Positions 54,420 to 64,000 of a DNA stretch of 64,000 nucleotides are shown piece by piece. Under the pieces are notes generated by a model. That model was not told the DNA's origin, ran no database searches, and worked only from the letters and a program-made list of their open reading frames with translations. This DNA is from Parelaphostrongylus tenuis (Eukaryota; Nematoda; Chromadorea; Rhabditida; Metastrongylidae), in the NCBI GenBank assembly GCA_019055375.1, contig JAHQIW010007068.1, forward strand, positions 1 to 64,000, written 5' to 3'. Position numbers and translations under genes: made by a program. Position 1 is the first letter of the stretch. Each line of letters opens with the position of its first letter.

Positions 54420-55020
54420 AAATCCATTTGAGCTTTGGTCTATCTGAGTCGTGAAGTCAACATGATAACAATCTAACTTCAGAGTGAAACACGTGGGAAC
54501 GAGCTACTGGAGAAGCGTTTAAGAGCATCGGAAACGTAGTGAAGAGGAAGAAGAACATTCGACTCAGTGTCCACCTATTCGATTCAACGGTTATCCCTTC
54601 CTAACGTATGCAACAAAAAGCTGGTCGCTACGCAATCAGGATGAAAGATCTCTTGGAGTTATTGAACGCGCAATCGAGAGGTCGATGCTAGGAGTATTTC
54701 GTATCTCGCAAATAAGAGAAGGGATCCCAAGTTCGGCCCATGTCAACGATCCAAGATCAGCGTGCCGTTCTACGCGCTAGGCTATCGAATACATAAGGTG
54801 GGCCGGGCACGTCATGTGCTTTAATGACAACCGATAGACGAGAACCGTTTCCGACTGGATTTCTTGAAATGTCAAGCTCTCTACAGGAAGGCCGAGTTCC
54901 TTGAGCGAGGAAAATTCAATGGGCTACTCTTGCACGAGATAGAAAAAAAGGGAAGTGTTGCTGGTACGCGCATGAAGAACTTGGCGATCAACGGGACGAC
55001 AGTTGATACAAGTAATCTAC
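54420..55020 (+). mobile_element. Older RTE 3' fragment abutting the new one
   Basis: The last 600 bp of an RTE of the same family: VYLSREVNMI-like start, the AYDSTVIPS..TYATKSWSLRNQ region, RSMLGVFRISQIRE, and a tail ending GACGACAGTTGATACAAG. Far more decayed than 51000-54385. Gene copy 5 follows it. Confidence 0.8.
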
Positions 55021-55132
55021 AAACTGTTTGAATATTTCGGAGATTAACGTACAAGGTTTTGTTTTTAAATTTTTCTCTATTTCACTGCTTAAAATAATCC
55101 CATTGAACGTTTAATATTGACTACCTGCGTAC

Positions 55133-55877
55133 ATCCGCCGTTGGGTTAAGAGCAATGTTTTGGCATTGCAGTGGTTCGTAAGTGATGTTAACAGTAAGTC
55201 GACTCATAATGGCGGAGATTGCAGGATCAGGTAAGAATGCACTAAGGGCTTGCCTTTCAAGGGAGTTAAAGACCCGAAGAGAAAAGTTTCTGATTAATTG
55301 ATTTGCGTTTCATGGTGTTTACAATCAAATTGTGTGAAACTATGAAAATCATTCTGACACTAAAAGGCTGACTTTGCCAGAAAATTGGAGCTCATCTATT
55401 CCTTTCCAGAGTTCGTGAAAAGGAACAAAACATGTGAAAGTGCGTTACATAGTCACTGTTTGCATCACAAGACGTGAAAGCGCCTGGGTTACTACCTTGC
55501 TAGTTGTAATCCCAGAAACTTGAGCAGAAACCATGGGCGTAGGGTTGCCAATTGCGACAGGCAAAGTGAAGCTGCTCACGGCGAAAGCCTAGTGCTCACT
55601 GCAACAATTTTTTGTAGCTTTTAAAGTGAATATTTGTACACTGAGTCATCATACCAGCTATGCTTTCGCTTTTTTCCTTTTTTATTCTGGATTAGTGTGC
55701 CAGAAATAATCATACCGATTGGGGATCCATAAGTTATCACCTAAGATCGAAAATATATGGATAGTATAGCCAATTTATGTTTATTACTTTGCCCTTTAGG
55801 AATCACTCCACAGCCCAGCACTGTCGAGATTGTGACAGGCATCGAAACCATAGAGATCGCGGTCTTTTCGTGTTCAT
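55133..55877 (-). pseudogene. Secreted-protein family, copy 5: exons 1-3
   Basis: E3 (55133-55272) reads VFNSLERQALSAFLPDPAIS then IMSRLTVNITYEPLQCQ, but its acceptor AG has become GG. E2 (55457-55598) keeps FTLPVAIGNPTPMVSAQVSG and SRLVMQT with a shift near its start. E1 (55788-55877) keeps TISTVLGCGVIPKGQ and a GTAATA donor, with the start codon out of frame. Exons 4 and 5 should lie below 55130, where the RTE fragment sits, so they were lost or displaced. It diverged from copies 2 and 3 earlier than those two from each other. Confidence 0.6.
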
Positions 55878-55899
55878 TTTAGCCCTTATAATATAATCA

Positions 55900-57190
55900 A
55901 GCGATATAGACCTTTTTTACATTATGTTGTTCTCAGGGCAACAACAGACTCAGCATTGATATGTGAGCGATGTCGTTTTTGTGTTTACTTAAAAAAAACC
56001 TACAAAACAAATTTATGACAAATCTGCTATTCCAAAGCACACCGAATTCAGCTAGTAAGGAGTCCTGGGTTCTTTTCCATTAGGAGGCATGGGGTGAAGA
56101 AACAACCCTTTTGTTGGGCAAAAGCATTTGATAAGAATGTTAGTAATCACTCGAAAGCCTAAATTTTTAACTAGCGCAGTGAGTGGCAGGTTTTTCAAAA
56201 AGACCCCTTCATGACGCAGTGAAATCAGAAAGAAAATTATATTTCACATTGACAGCGCAATTAAAAATCAAGTTTTCTGGAAGCACGAAAAGCATATTAA
56301 CGTGTACAGAAAATATTTAAGTGCCAGAATGTAACTTTTGATCTAAAGTTTTTTCCAAAGCGGCGAAACGATTCTTAATCAGACAACAAAAATCGGGCTT
56401 CATTTAAGCGCCATCGATCGATGATCACGCGGACCCCGAAGCCGCCCCAACCCGCAGCCTGTCTGAGTACACTTGCTCACGCATGTGAATTAATATTATT
56501 TTCCTTGCTACACTGCGCAGAGACGGTCTTTTCAGAAAATATGAAAAACTTTCGAATGCTTGAATCTTACGCTATCGAATGATTACTATTACTTCGAAGA
56601 AAGAGCTCTGCATAGCGAGAAAAATGCGTGTGTAAAACACATTTGTTCTCCCTTTATAACACTCTTATAAAACGTTCTTGCGCAGAAAGAGGGATTATTT
56701 CTTTAAGTGCCGTCTAACGAAAAAGTTAAAAGTCTTGTGTAGCAAATTTCAATAGAAACGAAGCACTTTCAGAAGGCATTCGGATCAGAATTATGATCAA
56801 ATGCGCCAATTTCTCTGATAGCACACTTGAAATTCAATCAACACCATTTCATTGTAATTTGACGGGAAAAAATTTTGACTTTCCTTAGAACAAAATATTT
56901 GCAGCCTTCGAAACACTGGCGCTGCAATCGCTTTTTTTGAGTAAATCCTCAATCAATATAAGAAAAAAAAGACGTCGCTTTGAAAATTGAAAGACAACTT
57001 CCGATACGAAACCTTTAGCAACAAATTTGTAAGAACCGAATATAGCGATAGGTTAACCTTGATGTTTATACTAGCCTTTCACAGATAGTAGTTCAATGAA
57101 ATTTTTTTTGCTAATGGAGAGGCTGAATAATAAGAATATGAGAATTTTTAAGGAAGTTCACTGAAGGTTTCACCAAGCAGGCGAGAAATG
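55900..57190. other. Intergenic with dispersed repeats
   Basis: 56110-56340 is an inverted relative of the repeat at 4780-4960; 56560-56780 resembles the opposite half. No gene recognised. Confidence 0.4.
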
Positions 57191-57299
57191 AGATGGAGCC
57201 AAGGTTTCAGCGGAATGAGGAACCGAAAGGAAATCGTGCCACACTCGATCGTAGGTAAACGGCTCTATGATGGCATCGGGTCTTGTCGAGAGGTAGAAA

Positions 57300-57440
57300 A
57301 GTCCTAGATTTTGGCGAAGTTTTCATTGCATAATATGAGGCGAAAAACTTCACGTCGTAAAAAAACGCGGCTGACGTGGCACTGGGAAAAGACTTCGCTC
57401 TCTTTTTCCAAGTTCCAAGTTTTTTATCAAAATAATTTTT
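57300..57440 (+). repeat. Dispersed repeat shared with 41100-41255
   Basis: GAAGTTTTCATTGCATAATA, CGGCTGACGTGGCACTGGG and TTTCCAAGTTCCAAGTTTT. The frames over it on both strands are incidental. Confidence 0.6.
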
Positions 57441-57449
57441 GCAACGCCT

Positions 57450-57990
57450 CCGGTTTCTCCCCACTTCTTCGTTATGTGCTTACAAATCAGAATTTTTATT
57501 GCACATTTTGTGTAGTGAAGTTTATTTCATTTGCTTAACGATCCCAAACTCTTGTGACTTACCTCATTTAACCGAATATTTCAAAAAGGGGTCAAATAAA
57601 AAGTTTTTAATAGCTGTCTTTATCAATCATTCAAGAAAATTCATATCTCCTAAATTTTTGGAGTGATTCGAAAATGAAAAAAGAGGTTAGATTCAGATTG
57701 GCAAACATTTGCAGAATAAATATATGAGCAGCCATTCGATCGCATGGCGATTCTGTGGATAGTTATTATACTCAGTATTGGAAGTAAGAATCACTTGGCA
57801 AAAAAGAGTATAGTTTTTACGTTGATATTCACTTTAGTGTGCTTATGAAGTTATGTGGACTTTGAAAGTGTTTACTGTCTGTAGTTCCCAGCTCGGAAAA
57901 ACTGTCATGTAGCTGGTTCTTGAGCTGTAACCCTCTCAGTGTTCTTTTCTTTCGTTGAAACTTGCACAATGTTGGTACTTCTCTTTCTTC
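57450..57990. other. Intergenic, no recognised gene
   Basis: AT-rich, short frames only. Confidence 0.4.
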
Positions 57991-58000
57991 AAAATTTGAT

Positions 58001-58036
58001 GGCCAACGTTTCGGCGGCAACGCCTTCATCAGAGCC
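58001..58036 (-). ncRNA. PLE-type hammerhead-like motif, best of its class
   Basis: Minus strand: stem I GGCU/GGCC, core CUGAUGA, an extra A, stem II GGCG/CGCC with a UUGC loop, GAAA, stem III ACGU, then U. All core bases are present. The unpaired A before stem II departs from the strict hammerhead fold. It lies in a PLE terminal segment 400 bp upstream of PLE-7. Confidence 0.6.
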
Positions 58037-58399
58037 TAGACGTACATACCATACCATACCTGACTGCTCGTTTAATATTTCGTAAGCATGAAAAATCCGC
58101 TAGAAAAGAATTCAACAGTTTAGTCATTCTAAAAAAATGCCACCTTAATTATGCTTTTATGGAGGAGTCACCGGTCTTGTTTGGTTCACTTTGAGAAATG
58201 AACCATATTCAGACCTGGAGATGAATCTGAGATAAGGTGCATGTAATTTGTCATGTTGAGGCATTCTGCTTTTTTTCTCAAGAAAGTTCTTCAAACAACA
58301 ATAATGATACTGAAATGGATCCAACTTTTCGTTTATTTCCGGAAAAAGTTCTTCGTATACTGAATAGGTATTGACATAAAATTCAATTCGAACATAACT

Positions 58400-60120
58400 C
58401 AAAGAGATTTCGGTTGTTATCTTCTGGTGATAAACGCCAAAAGTTTGTAGTTAATCCTTGTGAGTCGGATATTGAAATAACGAAGAAACATCTTCAGGAT
58501 GTTACTCTATATCGGCCATTGTCTGAGGAGCAATATAAAGCTCAATACCGAAAATTGAATAGATATTGGGTCAAAACGGCAAGGGCAGCTGGTGCACAGC
58601 AATCGATAAACCGTCAGCTTAAGAATGATTTACCAAGTTGTCTCGTCCTATGCACGCCCATCAAAACCACATAAACTCACCTCTAATGATAACCTAACGT
58701 CAATCGATCCCTAAGCATTCAAAGTTAGTCTGATCATTAGCTGTGTACGCGGACCGACGAATAAGATAACGTGGTTTTTGAGCTTCATTTTGTCACAGTT
58801 ATTAAAATTCACACCGGCCCATCTACCTGACACCAAAATCTGCTTGGGACACCGCAGTCGTGCACAGTCAAATCACGCGTGTATAATGGAGTCGTTCGAT
58901 ATTAGAGCTCTTTACACGAACATGTCGAATGACTCCGCACTACAAGCAATTCACGAATTATTGGTAGAAAATGAATTGGGAGCAAATATATATGCCATGT
59001 CAATTCGGTAACCCATGACCCGTTTGACCGAGTGTCTGAGTTGTTCAATCTCAAAATGATCGGGAAGATATTTTGCACAAATTAGAGGGCTGGCAATGGG
59101 GCAACGACGCACCAAGCCTTGCTATTGCCTTTCTGTCCAAAGTGGAAGCTCTAGTTCTTAGTCATGGTCCATTACTCTACTGTCAATGCATAGATGATTG
59201 TCTTATCATTTGCTCGACACAGGAGGAGGATATGTTTTGATCTTTTACATAGGCAGTCATAGCACATTAAGCTTAGACGGGAGAAGCATAGGAAGAACTG
59301 GCTTCCATTTCTGAACGTTCAAATTCATCTTTTTCAAAGTGGCCACATAACAAAATGGTATCTGAAACCAAGTAAGAAAACATATTAGTGCAATACTTTT
59401 GATTCCATCCCTTACAAACAAAAAGGGCACTTCCAAATGTATACCGAACGGCTGCAAGTGTTCGTACGGATTGGGAGGATAGAGAGGAGTCTTTACGATT
59501 GGAGCGGCAGATAGCTATTTCGAATGGCCACGAAAGAGCAGCTTTCAGAGTTAGGTCAGTAAAGTCAATAAGGAGAGATAGGCCATATAGCATATATAAC
59601 GGAAATAATGTTGTTTCAAACCTAGAAGGGGAGATATCTTTGAAACTGCACTTCATCTTGAAAACTCCGTAATAATCATAGAAATTTCACCTAGAAACTT
59701 ACATCGCCAATTGGTTTGGGAGCGCTGGTGCGACCGTTTATGTAAGACTGACAATTGTTTAGCATGTCTAATGGTAGATACAGAGATTGCATGAAGTTGG
59801 GTAATATACCAGATCTCTTGCATGACATGCAGTGAAGAATACACGAGCGAGACGGGAAGATCGCTTTGGATCCTCACCAAAGAATACCTAGACAGGAAAG
59901 CCAACAGTAAAAATTAAGCCTTTATAGTCGCGTAGAGTAGGAAACGAGCCTCTGTGAACTTTTATGTGTAAGTCAGAATCCTGGGGTAGGAGTCGAAAAC
60001 ATCAGCGCGAAAACCCTCGAAGCCTTGAAACCATAAAAGTCCAAAAATGAATAGGAGAGGAGAATGTCTGAACATAGCAGGTATATGGCAGCTTGTCCCA
60101 GATTTATCTCCAGTCTGAGT
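58400..60120 (+). mobile_element. Penelope-like element relic, PLE-7
   Basis: Keeps the N-terminal block best (58414-58674: ESDIEITKKHLQDVTLYRPL, then YKAQYRKLNRYWVKTARAAG). RT fingers and palm follow with lesions (SFDIRALYTNMSNDSALQAI at 58890; RGLAMGQRR at 59085; CIDDCLIIC at 59185, where the YIDD Tyr is now Cys). The GIY-YIG region near 59700-59900 is barely recognisable. Confidence 0.75.
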
Positions 60121-60288
60121 ATGGTTTCTTTTTCAAAATGAGTCACACAAGGTCAGCGACCTGATCCAATAAGCTTAGATATGGTAGGACTTCTCAAGAT
60201 GACTAAACTGTTGAATTCCTTTTCTATTGGATTCTTGATGCACGCGAAATATTAATCGAGTATTGAGGTATGGTGTGATATATATGTC

Positions 60289-60325
60289 TAGTTTCTGACG
60301 AAGGCGCTGCCTTTGAAACATCACC
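60289..60325 (+). ncRNA. PLE-type hammerhead-like motif (3' of PLE-7)
   Basis: Core CUGACGA (60295-60301), stem II AGGC/GCCU, GAAA (60315-60318), but stem III and the closing strand have changed (CAUCACC). Confidence 0.4.
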
Positions 60326-60699
60326 CATCAAATTATGGAGAAAGAAGGCCAGTTCATAAGAACTCCCACATTTCTTCACTCATGCCCAGGTTTAGAGAGA
60401 GTTGGACTAATGTTGGTTTTTGCTCGGACTTTAGAAGAAGAATTTCAGCTGATTCCAGTGGAAATCTACGGCATGCTGCTGAAGTTATGCTGTTGGAAAT
60501 AGCGACAAATTCAGATGTCAGCCTTCGCACTGGTATTGATTTTGTGCAACTTGCACTCTATCATCCGTGTAAGGTGTTTTGCATTTGCAGATCAACATTC
60601 AGTTCTATTCTTCCTCATTACAAATTCACGGATACAGAGTATTTGAACTCATATATTATACAAGTGCAGGCTGCTATGCTCGTTCTGCTTTTACATTAG
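60313..60699 (+). CDS. Unrecognised 128-codon frame
   Basis: Ser/His-rich N-terminus (NSHISSLMPRFRESW) and a more hydrophobic middle (DFVQLALYHPCKVFCICRS). No domain recognised, no paralogue in the window, and it begins inside a PLE terminal motif, so it may be chance. Confidence 0.25.
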   Translation: MKHHPSNYGERRPVHKNSHISSLMPRFRESWTNVGFCSDFRRRISADSSGNLRHAAEVMLLEIATNSDVSLRTGIDFVQLALYHPCKVFCICRSTFSSILPHYKFTDTEYLNSYIIQVQAAMLVLLLH

Positions 60700-60719
60700 T
60701 CAGAATTTTGTCGTCGATT

Positions 60720-61160
60720 CTGCTTTTGAACCTGAGGAAAGTTTGAAACCTATATAACCTGTGGATAGTTGTATCTTCCAATGTTCGTTGAAGCTTGACA
60801 CCGGAAAGCAACTTTTTATACCACGATGAGGTTACCAAAGACATACGGCACAAAATCAATCAATGAGAGACTTGAATTAAAAGCTGTTACAGCTTTCACT
60901 TCAAACTAATAGTATTCCTGGTCTACCTATAACGATGCATGAATTATACCACGGTTTAGCTTAGAAGATCAATCAACGAACTGTGAAAGTATCTGTCTTT
61001 GGGCTACCCACCTGTCTCATAGAAGTGTTATGATGCGACCACGGTATAGAGTAATACGCAAGCTCGACTTCCTGCTCGAAGTTATATCATTATCACTCAG
61101 TATTCTCAGATATATGGTCAAAACATCATAGCATTGCTATAACAGTGGGTGTCTTGGAGT
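60720..61160. other. Intergenic, no recognised gene
   Basis: Nothing recognised. Confidence 0.4.
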
Positions 61161-61235
61161 ACCAATGGATATATAATATATATAATTATATATATATATT
61201 ACAACTATATATATCACATATATAATATTTGAATA
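61160..61235. repeat. TA-rich tract at RTE 3' end
   Basis: (TA)n with ATT interruptions; the RTE copy on minus ends in it. Confidence 0.85.
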
Positions 61236-62932
61236 TATCACCTGTATCACCTGTCGTCCCGTTCAACATCGAGTGACTCAAGCGGGCACCAGCAACGCTT
61301 CCATTTTTCCCTATCGCGTGCAGGAGTAGCCCAGTGGTCCCTCCGTAGTCTAGAGATTCGCAAAGCATCATTTCCTCTTTCTATGCAGTTTGCAAAAAAA
61401 TCGGACCATTGGGTCGGTGGTCCACTGTAGAGCGCTTGCTATCCCGAGGAATCAGTCGGTGACGGCTCTCGCCCATCGATTGTCGTTGAAGCGCATCACG
61501 TGTCCAGCCCACCTTATTTTTGATATCCTGACGTGTAGAACGGAGTCTTTGATCTTCGATCGCTGGCGCAGGTCGGAACTTCGGATCCTTTTTTTCTTTT
61601 GCAGGGTACGGGAAACTCCTAGCATCGACCTTTCGACTGCGCGTTCAATAACGCCAAGTGATCTTTCATCTTGCTTACGTAGCGACGGGATTCTGCCGCA
61701 TACGTTAGAGCAAGGATAATCGTCGAGTCGAAAACGGAGTCAGATGTTCTTGGTCCCCTTCACTACAGCCTCAATTATCAAAAGGGTTTCCCGAGCTGCT
61801 CGTTTCCTCCTGCTCGATTCTGTAGCTAGGTCGTTCATCATGTTTATTTCGCGACCTAGATAGACGTAACTGGAGCAATCGGAGATTGCCGTTCCGTTGA
61901 GCGTGAATGGGGCATTCAAAAACCATCCGTTCCTCATAAACATCCTTTTCGTTCGATTTAGCTGAAGACCAGTCTTTCCCCAGGCTTTGTAGAACTCGGT
62001 GAATTTTCGTTCCGCTTTGCTGATGCTTGGTATTGTTCGGACTATATCATCAGCGAAGCGAACATCGTTTAACTGTCAACCGTCAATTTTCACTCCCACA
62101 TCGTCCCAATCTAATGTTCGCATGACGGTGTGGAAGCTGACATTGAATAATTTTGGCGAAATTGTATTGTCTTGTCAAGTCCCCCTTCTTACGTAAATGG
62201 TGATATTGTTGTGAAATAGAGATATTTTAGTCGTAAAATCTTTATATAGCTCACGAAGCATCATTATGCACCGAGTAGGGACGTCCTGGTTATCCAGAGC
62301 CTTTACATCAGCTTCTTTTTCCACTTAATCACAAAGACTCTCTTCAAATCGATGGAAGTGAGACGAAGCGGTAGTTTGCACTCTCGTGAAACTTCAGGGA
62401 GTATTGTTAGCTTGTAGATATATTCTATGGCACTAAATCCTTTTCGGAGCCCTGCTTGTTCGCATGGCTGTCCTTCGTCCAGTGTTCTGTCAGCTCTATT
62501 TAGGATTACTCAAGTTAAGAGTTTGTAGACATCACGAAGCAAATTGGGTGATAATTGCCTATAACGTGAAAATCTCCCTTTTGTACAACAACATAACCTG
62601 TGGTTTTCCATTGATTGAGAACCTTGCATTATGACAGATGGCGAGTGAAAATCCGGACCAGGGTGCTGATGAAAGCTGGCGGTAGGTTTTTTCAAGTGTT
62701 CTGGTCTAATCTGTCTGGACCAAGTGCTGTTCTATTATTTACCGATGATAAGCATCCCGGATTTCAAAAGGGAGGACCGGATCCTCTTTCAATTTACATG
62801 ACGGTAAGAGGACATGGTCAGAGAAGAGATTCGAGTGGTATGGTGTATGATCTTCTCCATAGACCTTCCAGGAGTTGCAAGTTCCGGTCAGGGTGTCGGA
62901 GTGCAGTTATCTTGGTCTTGTGATTGGCGAAG

Positions 62933-62935
<3 letters not shown>
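61235..62935 (-). mobile_element. RTE copy, minus strand, 1.7 kb
   Basis: From the (TGATACAGG)-like tail at 61240 up to the connector before RT (DRIRSDQNTXK-like sequence near 62700 and SYDSAL near 62900). Frame pieces include [20 protein letters not shown] (61740-61943) and the motif-A region near 62350 (reduced to DXRRVFVIKWK-like). Bounded at both ends by TA tracts, like the copy at 18400-18945. Confidence 0.85.
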
Positions 62936-62966
<31 letters not shown>

Positions 62967-62975
62967 TATATTATA
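62930..62975. repeat. TA microsatellite
   Basis: (TA)n between the RTE copy and a SINE-Y. Confidence 0.9.
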
Positions 62976-63256
62976 AAGCTCTCGGCGTTGATCAATCCCT
63001 GAGGGATGCGCCATGCATTCGACTTCAATTTTTAACTTCGTTTGAGGTGATTGAATGCAAATCTGGCCTTTACAATGACTCGCGGAGGCCTCCTGCTGAA
63101 CCGAGTCAGTGCTGCTTATTCTCCCAGACAAGTCTGAGACCTGTCTAGTACCAATTTACCGACCCCGGAGGGATGGATGGCTTGGTGAGCCATGAGCGCG
63201 AGATCGAACCATTGACCTCGTGTGCGACGCGCGGTGGTTGGAGGCACTCTGCGTCA
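62972..63256 (-). repeat. SINE-Y copy, minus
   Basis: Full-length: tail TTATAAAGCTCTCGGCGTTG at the left end, body, and B box (minus GGTTCGATCTCGCGCTCATG) followed by the tRNA-like head ending near 63256. Confidence 0.75.
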
Positions 63257-63269
63257 TACAAGTGATCAA

Positions 63270-63508
63270 TGATTGGATCTCGCCCCCATGACTCACCAAG
63301 CCATCCATTTCTCCAGGGTCGGCGAATTGGTACCAGACTAGTCCCAGACTTCTCTGAGAGTGTGAGCAGCACTGACTCAGTACAGCGTGAATCCACCGCG
63401 AGTTATTGTTAAGGCCAGATATGCATTGAAACACCTCAAACGAAGTTACAAATTGATGCCGAATGCATGTCGCATCCCTCAGGAATTGATCAACGCCGAA
63501 AGCCTTAT
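63270..63508 (+). repeat. SINE-Y copy, plus, head-to-head with the previous one
   Basis: Begins at the B box (GATTGGATCTCGCCCCCATG) and runs to AATTGATCAACGCCGAAAGC. With 62972-63256 it forms an inverted pair. Confidence 0.75.
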
Positions 63509-63509
63509 T

Positions 63510-63590
63510 CCATATACATATATATATATTTATTTATTTATTTACTTATGTATATATATATGATATATATATATATATATATGTATATGA
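63510..63590. repeat. TA/TTTA microsatellite
   Basis: TTTATTTA and (TA)n runs at the SINE-Y tail. Confidence 0.9.
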
Positions 63591-63594
63591 CTCT

Positions 63595-63800
63595 ACGTGG
63601 CTGCACCCAACCTCTAGGACCGCCACTCACATGATGGTCAGACGCGTTTGTAAAAGGAGTTAATCCTAGTCCATTTTGTTTCTCAGTCAATAAACCGTCA
63701 ACGTGCGTGCCCTCTAATACCACTCTACTTAAAGCTGTTAGAACATTTTCCAACATAACAAAGCCTTTGGTCGTAACCTGATTTCGAGTCAATAAACTGA
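63595..63800 (-). other. Possible coding fragment, unrecognised
   Basis: Within a longer minus frame the unique part reads FVMLENVLTALSRVVLEGTH and NGLGLTPFTNASDHH. Composition looks coding, but the frame is completed at both sides by SINE and TA sequence, so it is at most an exon-sized fragment. No family recognised. Confidence 0.25.
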
Positions 63801-64000
63801 TTAGAGCAATTAATTGTCGGCGCAGTGGTTGGAGGTACTCTGCGTCGCTCACGGGGTCAGTGTCTTTATCTTGTGCCCATGGCTCATCAAGCCATCCATC
63901 CCTCCATGGTCGGCAAATTGGTGTCAGAATGGTCTCAGACTTGTCTGAGAGGGTAAGCAGCATTGACTCAGTACAGCGCGAGTTATAGTTAAGGCTAGAT
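63800..64000 (+). repeat. SINE-Y copy, running off the window
   Basis: Same order as 63200-63400 (GGTACTCTGCGTCGCTCACG, CCAAGCCATCC-like body, GAGTTATAGTTAAGGC); its tail is beyond the window. Confidence 0.75.

Noticed and set aside
63156..63434. Overlapping 83-92-codon minus frames
   Set aside because: They read through two head-to-head SINE-Y copies.

Overview
The window looks like a gene-poor, repeat-saturated piece of a clade V (strongylid, hookworm-like) nematode chromosome. Support: an RTE-clade non-LTR retrotransposon with an APE-type endonuclease of the kind abundant in hookworm genomes (family recall, not a search); Penelope-like elements (PLEs) joining a YIDD reverse transcriptase to a GIY-YIG nuclease; short introns ending in TTTCAG/TACAG acceptors; and AT-rich sequence. 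No rRNA gene, bona fide tRNA gene or CRISPR array was seen.

Host genes: one nematode secreted-protein family recurs five times. Copy 3 (42871-44690, minus) can be read as five exons that join in phase into 223 residues with no stop. Copies 1 (3999-4359, plus), 4 (19656-20007), 2 (25933-28390) and 5 (55133-55877, all minus) are partial or broken. Copies 2 and 3 lie in a direct duplication (about 25465-33300 and 42405-48830). Copy 2 is also bracketed by a 3.55-kb inverted repeat (21003-24550 and 33990-37541). Copies 2, 4 and 5 sit just past the 3' end of an RTE copy, and copy 3 past a TA tract.

Mobile DNA: a nearly complete RTE (about 51000-54385) has one in-frame stop in its endonuclease domain, and at least ten other RTE fragments are present. 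PLE relics lie at 6600-7770, 11760-13800, 15016-15880, 17640-18300, 48950-50570 and 58400-60120. Two tRNA-like SINE families (X and Y here) are dispersed and often paired head to head.

Most unusual content: several families of 300-600 bp foldback elements (5030-5520, 8355-8740, 9040-9325, 17115-17265, 20825-21400, 27242-27862, 37190-37541, 38290-38885, 41775-42095) carry a hammerhead-ribozyme-like sequence in each arm. The two copies face outward from the centre. The best copies have a CUGANGA core, stem II capped by a GNRA-type loop, GAAA, a self-complementary stem III and a 6-bp stem I. Two elements also show direct repeats about 269 and 301 bp apart around the ribozyme, as expected if a small circular RNA were copied past one full turn. 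They resemble metazoan retrozymes inserted as head-to-head inverted dimers.

Edges of repeats are read by eye and are good to roughly 10-50 bp. Exon edges in copy 3 follow from splice signals and phase.
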